From positions 1 to 64,000 of the forward strand of contig DLKC01000063.1 in assembly GCA_002478885.1 (NCBI GenBank): a stretch of 64,000 bases of DNA. The letters run 5' to 3'. The DNA comes from Chitinophagaceae bacterium UBA7600. Lineage in GTDB: Bacteria > Bacteroidota > Bacteroidia > Chitinophagales > Chitinophagaceae. This document shows positions 54,425-62,500 of the stretch, piece after piece. The notes under the pieces were generated by a model. The model searched no databases and was not told the DNA's origin. It saw nothing but the letters and a program-made list of their open reading frames with translations. Position 1 is the stretch's first letter. Each line of letters starts with the position of its first letter. The translations under genes were made by a program, and so were the position numbers.

Positions 54425-55315
54425 TTAAACAAGGTTCTTTTTTATGTAGGCGATGCTTTGGGTGATGCTATCGTAGGGCGAGCCAGGGCATTTGTCCTGT
54501 TCCACATAAAAATATTTCATACCTCCGGCTTTTGCAGCGGCGAAGATTTTTTTGAAATCAATAACGCCATTGCCCACTTCGGTAAAGGCATGGGCCGATG
54601 TATTGTCCATATCCTTCACATGCCACAACGGAAAGCGGCCGGGGTTTGCCTTAAACAATTCCACTGCATCGTGTCCCGCTTTTGTTACCCAGTACAGGTC
54701 GAGTTCCATTTTAACGAGATCCTTGTCTGTTTCGTTCAGGAGTATATTATAGGGCAACACGCCATTTTGAGCTTCAAATTCAAAATCGTGGTTGTGATAA
54801 CAAAACTGAATTCCGGCTTTCTTACATCTTTCAGCAGCCTTATTAAACTGGCCAGCCATTTCTTTATAATGGTCGATGGAACCTCTCTCATCAGGGAAAA
54901 GATAAGCGCAGACCATGTACTTAATGCCGGCTTCCGCAGCGTCGTCCACTGCTTTGTCCCATTCATGTAAGATCGTTCCTTTTGTTTCTGCGCCATTCAT
55001 CTTCTGGAGCCCGAGCATATAGTGGCCGCTGGGTACGATCAGCCCGTTTTGCTTTAAAGTAGCCGCAAAAGTTTTGGCATCCATTCCATAGAAAAGCTGG
55101 GTGCCGGTGTAGGTGGCCGTTTCCACCGAATTAAAGCCAATCTGCGCAACTTTTGCCAGCGTAGCCTGGGGGTTATCTTTCATTGCATCACGAACGGTAT
55201 AAAGCTGCAGCCCTATATATTTCTGTTTACCGAATTCAGCAAAGGCGGATGAGCTGGCATACAAACCGGCAGAAGCGACTGCGGCGGTTTTGAGAAAGGA
55301 ACGTCTTGTAGTCAT
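54425..55315 (-). CDS. Sugar phosphate isomerase/epimerase (xylose isomerase-like TIM barrel), Tat-exported
   Basis: 296 residues. The N-terminus TTRRSFLKTAAVASAGLYAS has a twin-arginine signal. The AP endonuclease/xylose isomerase-like barrel follows: YIGLQLYTVRDAMKDNPQA, GFNSVETATYTG, CYHNHDFEFE, KMELDLYWVTKAG, WHVKDMDN and YFYVEQDKCPGS; these include Glu, His and Asp metal ligands. Periplasmic members of this family are common next to sugar dehydrogenases in Bacteroidota. Here it stands alone, so the substrate is unknown. Confidence 0.92.
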   Translation of the reverse strand: MTTRRSFLKTAAVASAGLYASSSAFAEFGKQKYIGLQLYTVRDAMKDNPQATLAKVAQIGFNSVETATYTGTQLFYGMDAKTFAATLKQNGLIVPSGHYMLGLQKMNGAETKGTILHEWDKAVDDAAEAGIKYMVCAYLFPDERGSIDHYKEMAGQFNKAAERCKKAGIQFCYHNHDFEFEAQNGVLPYNILLNETDKDLVKMELDLYWVTKAGHDAVELFKANPGRFPLWHVKDMDNTSAHAFTEVGNGVIDFKKIFAAAKAGGMKYFYVEQDKCPGSPYDSITQSIAYIKKNLV

Positions 55316-55445
55316 GTTGGTGGTATTTGAAATTTTAAATCAAGCATCTTATGGCTTGTGTTGTATTGACGCAATGAAAGTAATTAAATTTTTGACACAG
55401 GTTCCGCCACAATATTTTTCACAAAGGAATGACTGCAAAAATAAA

Positions 55446-55475
55446 AACAGCACATCGCCGATGTGCTGTTTTTAT
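55446..55475. terminator. ricT terminator
   Basis: AACAGCACATC and GATGTGCTGTT form an 11-bp stem with a 3-4 base loop, flanked by A and T tracts, eleven bases after the RicT stop on the minus strand. Confidence 0.85.
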
Positions 55476-55485
55476 GTAAATGTTT

Positions 55486-56862
55486 TTATTTTTTATCTGC
55501 CGGTGGGTTGCCAGGCGGCTGTGGCCTTCTTCCCTGCTGCGGTTGCTGTGGCGGTCTTTGTTGTTGCTGTGGCCGCTGCTGCTGTGGTCTTTGTTGTTGT
55601 TGCTGTCTTTGTTGCGGCCGCTGCTGTTGTTGCTGTTGCGGTGGCTGCTGTGGCGTATTTGGCCTTACCGGTTTGCGTTGTTCGGGCTGCCTGCCGGTAT
55701 TGCTGTTGCCTGCCGGTGGTTTAGGCCTTTGCCTGTTATCATTTTCCCTTTGTTTTTCTTTCCTGCGGCGGGAAGATTTTTCAAGACTGTTCAGGCTTAT
55801 TTGCCCAACCACATCAACAAAGGCGTGTTCCGGTTCCGTCAATTTGTTGCTGCTGAGGTCTACAGGCTGCAATTCATCAACTCTTTCGCTCCTGGCATTG
55901 ATTGATAAGATTTCCTTCACTCTTACGATCGACAGCGGGTAATGCTTGGAACCTTCCGGCAAGGTGTACCACATGAGATTACGAAAAATGTCGCGCTTTA
56001 TGAGTGAAGCGTTGCCTTTTGTGGTGTACAACACTTCTGCATTATCGGGAAAATGCTGCAAGGCATCGAGGTAGGTATCGAGCTCGTAGTTGAGGCAACA
56101 TTTCAAGCGCCCGCACTGGCCACTGAGTTTTGTTTGGTTGATGGACAGGTTCTGGTAACGTGCCGCCGTGGTGGTAACACTTTTAAAATCGCTGAGCCAT
56201 GTGCTGCAGCAAAGTTCACGTCCGCAGCTGCCAATGCCTCCCACTTTTGCCGCTTCCTGCCTTATACCTATTTGCCGCATTTCTACCTTCACTTTAAATT
56301 CTGAGGCATAGATCTTTATCAATTCGCGAAAATCTACCCGGTCTTCGGCAGTATAAAAAAAAGTAGCCTTTTTACCATCACTTTGAAACTCGATTTCTAT
56401 CAGTTTCATCTGCAGGTTTAAATGTCTTGCGATGGCGCGGCTTCTGCTGAGTGCTTCTTTTTCCCTGGCTTTATTCTGCAGGTGCAGCTCTATATCCTTT
56501 TCTGTGCTACGCCTCAATATCTTTTTAGTATCGGGGTTCATTTCATCGAACCCTTTTTTCTTCATTTGAATACGTACCAGTTCGCCGCTAAGGCTTACTT
56601 CCCCTACATCAAAACCATTAACGCCTTCAACGGTAATGTATTCCCCTTTTTCGAAGTATTGCAGGCTGTTATTGCGAAAAAATTCTTTGCGGCTTCCTTT
56701 ATTAAAACTTACCTCTATTATTTTGCAACTGCTCTCGGGGTCGCTGAACGGTAGATTCATTAACCAGTCGTGCACGTTCATGCGATTACAGCCACCTGTG
56801 CTGCAGCCCCCGTTGCTTTTACATCCATTCGGTTTCCCGGTTCCACATGTACCACAACCCAT
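55486..56862 (-). CDS. ricT: PSP1-domain protein RicT with Cys-rich N-terminus and Gln/Pro-rich tail
   Basis: 458 residues. The start is dense in Cys (GCGTCGTG, GGCSTGGC), then the PSP1 domain: CKIIEVSFNKGSRKEFF, YITVEGVNGFDVGEVSLSG, KATFFYTAEDRVDFRELIK, VEMRQIGIRQEAAKVGG, CGRELCCSTWL and SGQCGRLKCCLNYELD, whose four conserved cysteines are the iron-sulfur site of the RicA-RicF-RicT complex. From about residue 400 it is a Gln/Pro/Arg low-complexity tail. In Firmicutes the complex affects RNA processing and phosphorelay; in Bacteroidota the role is unproven. It precedes holB-like gene order on the same strand. Confidence 0.92.
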   Translation of the reverse strand: MGCGTCGTGKPNGCKSNGGCSTGGCNRMNVHDWLMNLPFSDPESSCKIIEVSFNKGSRKEFFRNNSLQYFEKGEYITVEGVNGFDVGEVSLSGELVRIQMKKKGFDEMNPDTKKILRRSTEKDIELHLQNKAREKEALSRSRAIARHLNLQMKLIEIEFQSDGKKATFFYTAEDRVDFRELIKIYASEFKVKVEMRQIGIRQEAAKVGGIGSCGRELCCSTWLSDFKSVTTTAARYQNLSINQTKLSGQCGRLKCCLNYELDTYLDALQHFPDNAEVLYTTKGNASLIKRDIFRNLMWYTLPEGSKHYPLSIVRVKEILSINARSERVDELQPVDLSSNKLTEPEHAFVDVVGQISLNSLEKSSRRRKEKQRENDNRQRPKPPAGNSNTGRQPEQRKPVRPNTPQQPPQQQQQQRPQQRQQQQQRPQQQRPQQQQRPPQQPQQGRRPQPPGNPPADKK

Positions 56863-56946
56863 AGTATGTCTGATTTATTAATCTGTGATTTGTTAATTCC
56901 TGAAGAAGATTTGCTGGCAGGCTAAAGAGGTTTTTCCGGGGCTTCC

Positions 56947-57095
56947 GTTATGTCACTCACTTGTACTTAAGAATAGCCATGAGCTGTACGCAGCAAGCTC
57001 AAATGTATCCAGGTATGATTATTAAAATCTTTTAAGTGTGCCAGAAGCTCAAATCCTGCTGCCCATTGCTTAAAAGTACAAGAGTGCGACGCAAG
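56947..57095. repeat. Inverted B/A pair of the intergenic element
   Basis: Lies in the 281-base gap between the ricT start and the delta' stop. Left arm 56947-56966 is subtype B (GTTATGTCACTCACTTGTAC), followed inside by TTAAGAATAGCCATGAGCT, which matches the flank of the 5747 copy. Right arm 57076-57095 is subtype A (GTACAAGAGTGCGACGCAAG) followed by GGACGATGCCATTTGC. GTAC ends inward. Confidence 0.88.
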
Positions 57096-57143
57096 GGACG
57101 ATGCCATTTGCCGGCATGCCCGGACCACTACAAACCTTCTTCC

Positions 57144-58352
57144 TCAATTGGTCAAAAATAGGGCTTTGTTTTGAATGATGTGGTACAATTTGATTGTGAG
57201 GGCGTGAAAGAGCATTTTGGCGTTGGCATTGCGTTCTACATAATACGTGGCTTTATCGAGCTCTTCAATAATAACCTGCTGCTGGCTTACGGAGGATATT
57301 TTGTTAACGCGCAGCGCAAAATCTTTTTCCTGTTCGCTCATGGTATGCAGATCGCCCATAACACGCAGCCTTATGCTTTGCTCGAGCAGGTGGTTAAAAT
57401 AAAGCAGCAGTTGTTTTTGTTTTTCGCGACCGAGTGCACTTACTTCTGACACCCATTTTACCTGTTCGCCCAGTTTGCGCGTGAGTGTAAAATTGAGCCA
57501 GTCGCGTAAAAGGCTTATCCAGTCTTCGCCGGCGTGCTGAAGCAATTGCATTGCCTCGCGGTAGTTGCCTTCGCAAATGGCAGCGAGTTGGGCAGCTATT
57601 TCGGGTGTGGTATTCGCCCGGGTGACCAGCGCATCCTTAACAGCGTCGGTTGATGGCAGGGGCACTTTTACCAGCTGGCAACGCGATAAGATGGTTGGCA
57701 GAATTTCTTCTTCGTTTTCTGCAACCAATATAAATAATGTGTTTGGCGGCGGCTCTTCTATCAGCTTTAAAAGCTTGTTGCCTTCTTTGCCAAGATATTC
57801 CGGCATCCACATGAGCAGTATTTTGTAGCCACTCTCAAAACTCTTAAGGCTGAGTTTGCGGTTGATATCGTTGCATTCATCTGCGGAGATGTTACCTTGT
57901 TTGTTTTCGGCACCGATTGACTGCAGCCAGTCGTAAGTGTTGCCATAAGGGTATTGCGTGATAAATTCCCTCCAGTCGGTGATATAGTCGGTGCTTTTTG
58001 GCTTTTCACCGCTTTTGCCGGAAGAGATCACCGGGTAAGCATAATGAATATCGGGGTGAATGAACTTTGCCGCTTTTGTGCAGGCCGGACATTGTCCGCA
58101 ACTGTCGTTCAGGGCCTTCGGCGTTTCCGTAGCGGCTCGTTCATCGAAGCCGAAAAGGGAGGGCCCTGCCGCTGCATTTTTATTCTGTACTTTTTCGCAA
58201 ACGGTGTATTGGGCAAAGGCGAGTGCAAGCGGCAGTGCACCGCTGCCCTCCTTGCTCAGGAAGATCAGGGCATGGCTTAACCTGTTTTGCTGCACCATAT
58301 CAACGAGGTGCTGTTGTGTTGCCGATTGCCCGATCACGTCTTTGAACTGCAT
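57144..58352 (-). CDS. holB: DNA polymerase III delta' subunit-like (clamp loader)
   Basis: 402 residues. N-terminal AAA+-like domain: MQFKDVIGQSATQQHLVDM, RLSHALIFLSKEGSGALPLA (P-loop-like but degenerate, as in delta'), then CGQCPACTKAAKFIHPDIH (zinc module), YKILLMWMPEYLGKEGNKLLKLIEEPP and ILPTILSRCQLVKVPLP (sensor regions). A region near residues 50-75 is Ala-rich. The C-terminal helical domain would join the clamp-loader collar. In Bacteroidota this protein is often called DNA polymerase III subunit delta. Confidence in the clamp-loader assignment is high. Confidence 0.9.
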   Translation of the reverse strand: MQFKDVIGQSATQQHLVDMVQQNRLSHALIFLSKEGSGALPLALAFAQYTVCEKVQNKNAAAGPSLFGFDERAATETPKALNDSCGQCPACTKAAKFIHPDIHYAYPVISSGKSGEKPKSTDYITDWREFITQYPYGNTYDWLQSIGAENKQGNISADECNDINRKLSLKSFESGYKILLMWMPEYLGKEGNKLLKLIEEPPPNTLFILVAENEEEILPTILSRCQLVKVPLPSTDAVKDALVTRANTTPEIAAQLAAICEGNYREAMQLLQHAGEDWISLLRDWLNFTLTRKLGEQVKWVSEVSALGREKQKQLLLYFNHLLEQSIRLRVMGDLHTMSEQEKDFALRVNKISSVSQQQVIIEELDKATYYVERNANAKMLFHALTIKLYHIIQNKALFLTN

Positions 58353-58380
58353 AGGGCGAAGATAAGCCCCGCCTGTTAAA

Positions 58381-58720
58381 GGAGCAACAGGGTCGGATGG
58401 GAACGTTCTCTAACCGGCTTTTACCAACTCCCTACCAACCATCTACCAAGTATGTACCAAGTATCTACCAAGTAAGGCCGGAGTTAGAGCGGGGGACGTG
58501 AGCCGTGAGACGTCAGACGTGAAACATGCCTTGTACTGAAAAAGCTATGCCTTTTAAAGAAGCAACGGAATGGGATGGTGAAGGTTCTCTAACCGGCTTT
58601 TACCAACTCCCTACCAACCATCTACCAAGTATGTACCAAGTATCTACCAAGTAAGGCCGGAGTTCGGGCGGGAGACGTGAGCCTTGAAACGAGAGAAGTC
58701 AGACGTGAAACATGAAATGT
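58381..58720. repeat. 179-bp tandem duplication with TACC iterations
   Basis: Two copies in direct tandem: copy 1 about 58381-58558, copy 2 about 58559-58720; the shared CTCTAACCGG lies at 58408 and 58587. Each copy has five TACCAA units at 10-11 base spacing ending GTAAGGCCGGAGTT, followed by a GACGTGA-rich tail (ACGTGAGCC, CAGACGTGAAACATG). It fills the first part of the 566-base gap 58353-58918; the remainder to about 58860 is plain. Confidence 0.85.
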
Positions 58721-58863
58721 TTTGTATTGAAGAAACTTTACAGGGTTTCGGGTTAAAAAAGGGTTTGGCTTGACGGGATTCAGCGATGTGCACCGGCAAA
58801 TTTTATACTGTGACTTGCTGCGAAAATGTTTTCTTGCAGGAAATGGGTAGGCTTGTTCTGAAA

Positions 58864-58900
58864 GCAAAAAGGGTTGAGCCTACGCTTCAACCCTTTTTGC
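58864..58900 (-). terminator. Glutathione peroxidase gene terminator
   Basis: GCAAAAAGGGTTGA and TCAACCCTTTTTGC form a 14-bp stem around GCCTACGCT; it can work in both directions and ends the minus-strand gene at 58919. Confidence 0.85.
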
Positions 58901-58918
58901 TTATTTTATGTGTAAAGA

Positions 58919-59491
58919 CTAATTCAGGTATTTAGCAATCTCGTCGCTGTCTGGTGTAACCTTGCTGTCGAAGTGAGCCAAAAGGTTGCCATTTTCGTCG
59001 ATGATGAATTTGTTGAAGTTCCAGCTTATGGTTGCATCCAAAACGCCATTCTCCGATTTGCTGCAGAGGTATTTGTAAACGGGCGTTGTATTATCGCCTT
59101 TAACATCAACCCTTGTGGTGAGCGGGAAGGTTACTCCATAATTTTTCTGGCAGAATGATTTTATGTCTTTGTCGTCTTTGTATTCCTGGCCGCCGAAGTT
59201 GTCAGAAGGAAAACCAACGATCACCAATTTATCCTTGTGCGCTTCGTACAATGCTTCCAGCGCTTTATACTGGGGTGTGAAGCCACACATAGAAGCGGTG
59301 TTCACGATCAGTATCTTCTTTCCTTTGAATTGAGAGAAGTCGATGGTTCCGCCATCTAATGACTTAATGCTAAAGTCGTAAATGGTTTTGGCTTTTGCCA
59401 CATCAGGATTGTCGTTGTTCATTACTTCATTTGTTTTTGCGGTGGCCGCAGTGCAGGCGATAAATAGCAGGGAGGCAAAGAATAGTTTCAT
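58919..59491 (-). CDS. Glutathione peroxidase family protein
   Basis: 190 residues; signal peptide MKLFFASLLFIACTAATA. The GPx triad is intact: Cys69 in NTASMCGFTPQY, Gln in FPSDNFGGQEYKDD and Trp in ATISWNFNKFII. It contains a Cys rather than selenocysteine, so it is probably thioredoxin-dependent and detoxifies peroxides in the periplasm. Monocistronic. Confidence 0.94.
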   Translation of the reverse strand: MKLFFASLLFIACTAATAKTNEVMNNDNPDVAKAKTIYDFSIKSLDGGTIDFSQFKGKKILIVNTASMCGFTPQYKALEALYEAHKDKLVIVGFPSDNFGGQEYKDDKDIKSFCQKNYGVTFPLTTRVDVKGDNTTPVYKYLCSKSENGVLDATISWNFNKFIIDENGNLLAHFDSKVTPDSDEIAKYLN

Positions 59492-59601
59492 ATTTTGTCA
59501 GTTAAAGTGGAATAATCGTAAACAATACAAATGTAAAAATGTTTAAACAACGTACTGATTAAGATTTGTCGCATTGCGGAAAATTCCCTTTTCCTTAAAG
59601 A

Positions 59602-60303
59602 TCAGATGGTATAAGCGACTGTAGCGATGCTGAGCATGCTGCCGGTGGCCGAAAGTATCGCTTCTCCGCAGGCTTCGAGAGTGGCACCCGTAGTTATAAT
59701 ATCATCTACCAACAGAATATGTTTATTCCTGATTGCTTCATGGTCTTTTAAGACAAACACGCCCTGCATGCTTTGCCAGCGGCCTATACGATCTTTATGT
59801 GTTTGTGTTTCGGTGAAAACGTTTCTTTCAACCGCATTTAGCAAAATGGGTTTAGGCCAACAGGCGGTTATGCCTTTCGCGATTATTGCGGCCTGGTTAT
59901 AACCGCGCCTGCTTTCTTTCTTCTGATTGAGTGGCAAAGGAATAATGCAGTCGATGTTGTTGAATCTTTCTGAGGCTGCGAGTTGTTTGCCTAACTGTTT
60001 ACCGAGAAATATACCAATGTCTTTGTTGCCTTTGTACTTGAGTTGCTTTACCAGGTGTTGTAGCAAGGAATGCTTGGTGAAATAGTAAGCACAGCCTGCA
60101 GCAGCAATTTTCAGCTGGCCATAAAATTTTCTTTCAACCGGATTGTCGGCGACATCGAGGAAACCGGTTTCCGGCAATTGGTAAAGACAGGATACGCAGA
60201 GAGGGCTATTGTTGTCAAGCACATCTGAGCCACAACCTTCGCAGGTGTGGGGAAAGAAGAGGTGAGCGAAATCGTTGACTATGCGGGTTGCTTTCTGCAG
60301 CAT
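59602..60303 (-). CDS. comF: ComF family protein (phosphoribosyltransferase)
   Basis: 233 residues from ATG 60303 (MLQKATRIVNDFAHLFFP); an in-frame ATG at 60384 would begin inside the dispersed repeat. The N-terminal zinc ribbon is CEGCGSDVLDNNSPLCVSC, and the phosphoribosyltransferase domain carries DCIIPLPLNQKKESRRGYNQ and the PRPP loop ILLVDDIITTGATLEAC. ComF proteins take part in DNA uptake in competent bacteria and possibly in replication restart. It follows radA on the same strand (112 bases), with a repeat copy between. Confidence 0.9.
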   Translation of the reverse strand: MLQKATRIVNDFAHLFFPHTCEGCGSDVLDNNSPLCVSCLYQLPETGFLDVADNPVERKFYGQLKIAAAGCAYYFTKHSLLQHLVKQLKYKGNKDIGIFLGKQLGKQLAASERFNNIDCIIPLPLNQKKESRRGYNQAAIIAKGITACWPKPILLNAVERNVFTETQTHKDRIGRWQSMQGVFVLKDHEAIRNKHILLVDDIITTGATLEACGEAILSATGSMLSIATVAYTI

Positions 60304-60364
60304 GCAGGAAGATAAAAACTCTTTGCTAAAAATGCAAGCAGCGTTGCTGCCATATAGCGTTGCA

Positions 60365-60385
60365 GTACACGCTGTGCGACGCAAG
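60365..60385 (+). repeat. Single copy of the intergenic element, subtype A
   Basis: GTACACGCTGTGCGACGCAA then GGGAAGATGCCACGAAGCC; one base longer than the other copies in its first half. Lies between comF start and radA stop. Confidence 0.78.
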
Positions 60386-60414
60386 GGAAGATGCCACGAA
60401 GCCTTTTTGCCGGG

Positions 60415-61791
60415 CTAAAAAAGATATTGATACAATTCATCTACCCGGCCCAATGCTATGACCTGGATCCTGAATTGGTTTTTATCGAACCCTTTTTTGT
60501 TAAACTTTGAAACAACGATTTTTTCGAATCCAAGTTTTTCAGCCTCGGCTATGCGTTGTTCGATTCGGTTTACCGATCTTATTTCACCGTTTAAACCCAC
60601 TTCACCAGCGAAGCAGATGTGCTGCGGCAGGGGCACATCTTCATAAGAAGAAAGCAGCGCACAAATGGTTGCGAGGTCAATAGAAGGGTCTTCAACTTTT
60701 AAACCACCGGCAATATTTACAAATACATCTTTTACGCCGAATTGAAAGCCGCCGCGTTTTTCCAAAACGGCCAAAAGCAATTGCAGTCTTCTTGAGTCAA
60801 TACCCGTGGATGTTCGTTGCGGTGTGCCATAAACACTTTGCGTAACGAGCGCCTGCACTTCGATGAGTAAAGGGCGCAGTCCTTCCATGCTTGCAGCGAT
60901 TGCGCTGCCACTCAGTTGATCTTCTTTTTGGTTGATGAGTATTTCTGAAGGGTTCAATACTGCACGCATGCCATCGCCCGTCATTTCGTAGATGCCCAGT
61001 TCAGATGTGCTGCCAAAACGGTTTTTGAGTGTGCGAAGTATGCGGTATGCGTAGTGGCGGTCGCCTTCGAACTGCAGAACGGTGTCGACCATATGTTCCA
61101 GCAATTTTGGCCCGGCAATGGTGCCATCTTTTGTTATATGGCCGATTAAAAAAACAGGCGTGCCTGTTTCTTTGGCGAAGCGCTGAAAGGCTGCCGTGCA
61201 TTCCCTTATTTGTGTGATGCTCCCGGGTGATGATTCAACAAACTCAGCCTGCAGTGTTTGTATGGAATCGATAATGACAAACTGAGGTTTCAGTTTTTTG
61301 ATCTCCTGGAATATAGTGTTCACGCTCGTTTCGGTAAGCAGGTAAAAATTATCGTTGTTTATTTTTAGCCGATCGGCGCGCATTTTTATCTGCTGTTCAC
61401 TTTCTTCCCCACTTATATAAAGCGTAACGATTTCATTCATCTCCAAAGCGTCCTGCAATAGCAACGTACTTTTACCAATACCCGGTTCACCGGCAACAAG
61501 CACAATACTTCCGGGTACAATACCACCTCCCAGTACACGGTTCAGTTCAACATCTTTTGAAGTAAATCTTTTTTCTTCTTTTGATATAACATCGCTTAAT
61601 GCAACAGCGGCTGCAGTTCTTTTTGTATCGTTATAATTTTTCCAGCCATCGCCGGTATTCTTACCGCCGGTTTTGTCAATCACTTCTTCCATAAACGTAT
61701 TCCATTGGTTGCATGAAGGGCATTTACCCAACCACTTGGTACTTTCGTAGCCACAGTTACCGCAGAAAAATGCTGTTTTGATTTTACTCAT
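60415..61791 (-). CDS. radA: DNA repair protein RadA
   Basis: 458-residue RecA-like branch-migration ATPase that helps recombination intermediates. N-terminal zinc finger CGNCGYESTKWLGKCPSC, Walker A GEPGIGKSTLLLQ, Walker B FVIIDSIQTLQ, the RadA-specific LKNRFGSTSELG motif, and the C-terminal Lon-protease-like domain (CFAGEVGLNGEIRSVNRIEQ). The ATG at 61791 gives the normal MSKIKTAFFC start; an ATG ten codons upstream is unlikely. Confidence 0.97.
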   Translation of the reverse strand: MSKIKTAFFCGNCGYESTKWLGKCPSCNQWNTFMEEVIDKTGGKNTGDGWKNYNDTKRTAAAVALSDVISKEEKRFTSKDVELNRVLGGGIVPGSIVLVAGEPGIGKSTLLLQDALEMNEIVTLYISGEESEQQIKMRADRLKINNDNFYLLTETSVNTIFQEIKKLKPQFVIIDSIQTLQAEFVESSPGSITQIRECTAAFQRFAKETGTPVFLIGHITKDGTIAGPKLLEHMVDTVLQFEGDRHYAYRILRTLKNRFGSTSELGIYEMTGDGMRAVLNPSEILINQKEDQLSGSAIAASMEGLRPLLIEVQALVTQSVYGTPQRTSTGIDSRRLQLLLAVLEKRGGFQFGVKDVFVNIAGGLKVEDPSIDLATICALLSSYEDVPLPQHICFAGEVGLNGEIRSVNRIEQRIAEAEKLGFEKIVVSKFNKKGFDKNQFRIQVIALGRVDELYQYLF

Positions 61792-61882
61792 TTGATAAAG
61801 ATAAAGCCGTAAAACCGGCACCCGTTTTTTGTTTTAAAAGAAGTGTTTTTGTAACCATCTTTTTGTGTCCTGTTCAACAATC

Positions 61883-61902
61883 GTTGCGTCGCACTCTTGT
61901 AC
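61883..61902 (-). repeat. Single copy of the intergenic element, subtype A
   Basis: GTTGCGTCGCACTCTTGTAC, 92 bases upstream of radA in the divergent gap before the SusC gene. Confidence 0.85.
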
Positions 61903-62500
61903 TAAAAAATTTGCATCGGCAAAGATTTCCCCGTAATGCCATCTTTTGGTGCCTTGTATTCGTGTGAAGTTTAAGAACCGGCCATGCACATAAAGGTTAA
62001 ACATATTGAAGTATTTACACGCTGCGATCAAATTTAAAAAGACGTTGACCAGGACAGCGGCTGAATCGGGCACCTGTCAAAAGCAAAAGGTCGGCAAGAA
62101 TGCCGACCTTTTACTTACTAACCCATTAAATTCTGCCACTAAATTACAATAATGGGCTACATTTCAAAATTATTTTTTGCCCTTGTTGAAAACTTTAAAG
62201 AATTTAACCTGCGCTGCCGGCATTATTGATCAGGAACAGGCAGCGCGGAATTTTAATGTGATTATTCCTGTAGTTAAAGATGCTCTTTTTCAGCAGCATG
62301 CTTATTATTATTTATTATATGTGTTTAATTGAGGCGATGGGTGCCGCTATTTTTAAACTATAACCCTTTTTTAAGGTAGGGGTAAAGTTCGAATCAGTTA
62401 TTTTGTTGTTAATTATTAGGAGTGGGTATATGATTATACTATTGGATAATACATATATTCCTTCGCGATATTGAACTATTGATAACAAAAACTAATGCAC
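61903..62500. other. Divergent intergenic region with hairpins
   Basis: No credible ORF. It holds a strong orphan terminator-like hairpin at 62085-62112 and a second hairpin (GCGCTGCC 62211-62218 with GGCAGCGC 62239-62246, 20-base loop). The latter part, 62250-62500, is very AT-rich and presumably contains the SusC promoter. Confidence 0.5.
62085..62112. terminator. Orphan bidirectional terminator-like hairpin
   Basis: AAAAGGTCGGCA (62085-62096) and TGCCGACCTTTT (62101-62112) form a 12-bp stem with loop AGAA. It lies between two genes that diverge, so the transcript it would end is not obvious. Confidence 0.7.

Noticed and set aside
55463..55942. Cys/Gly/Leu-rich plus-strand frame opposite ricT
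   Set aside because: It is the complement of the Gln/Pro-coding tail, which keeps several antisense frames open.
1758..61902. CRISPR or phage attachment repeats
   Set aside because: The dispersed copies are kilobases apart, in both orientations, with no regular spacers, Cas genes or integrases.
61834..62073. 79-codon minus-strand frame
   Set aside because: It reads through a copy of the dispersed element (translated as LVQECDA) and has no family features. The same peptide signature VQECDA appears in several spurious frames, for example 1735-2052 and 53180-53362, because the element is open in that frame.
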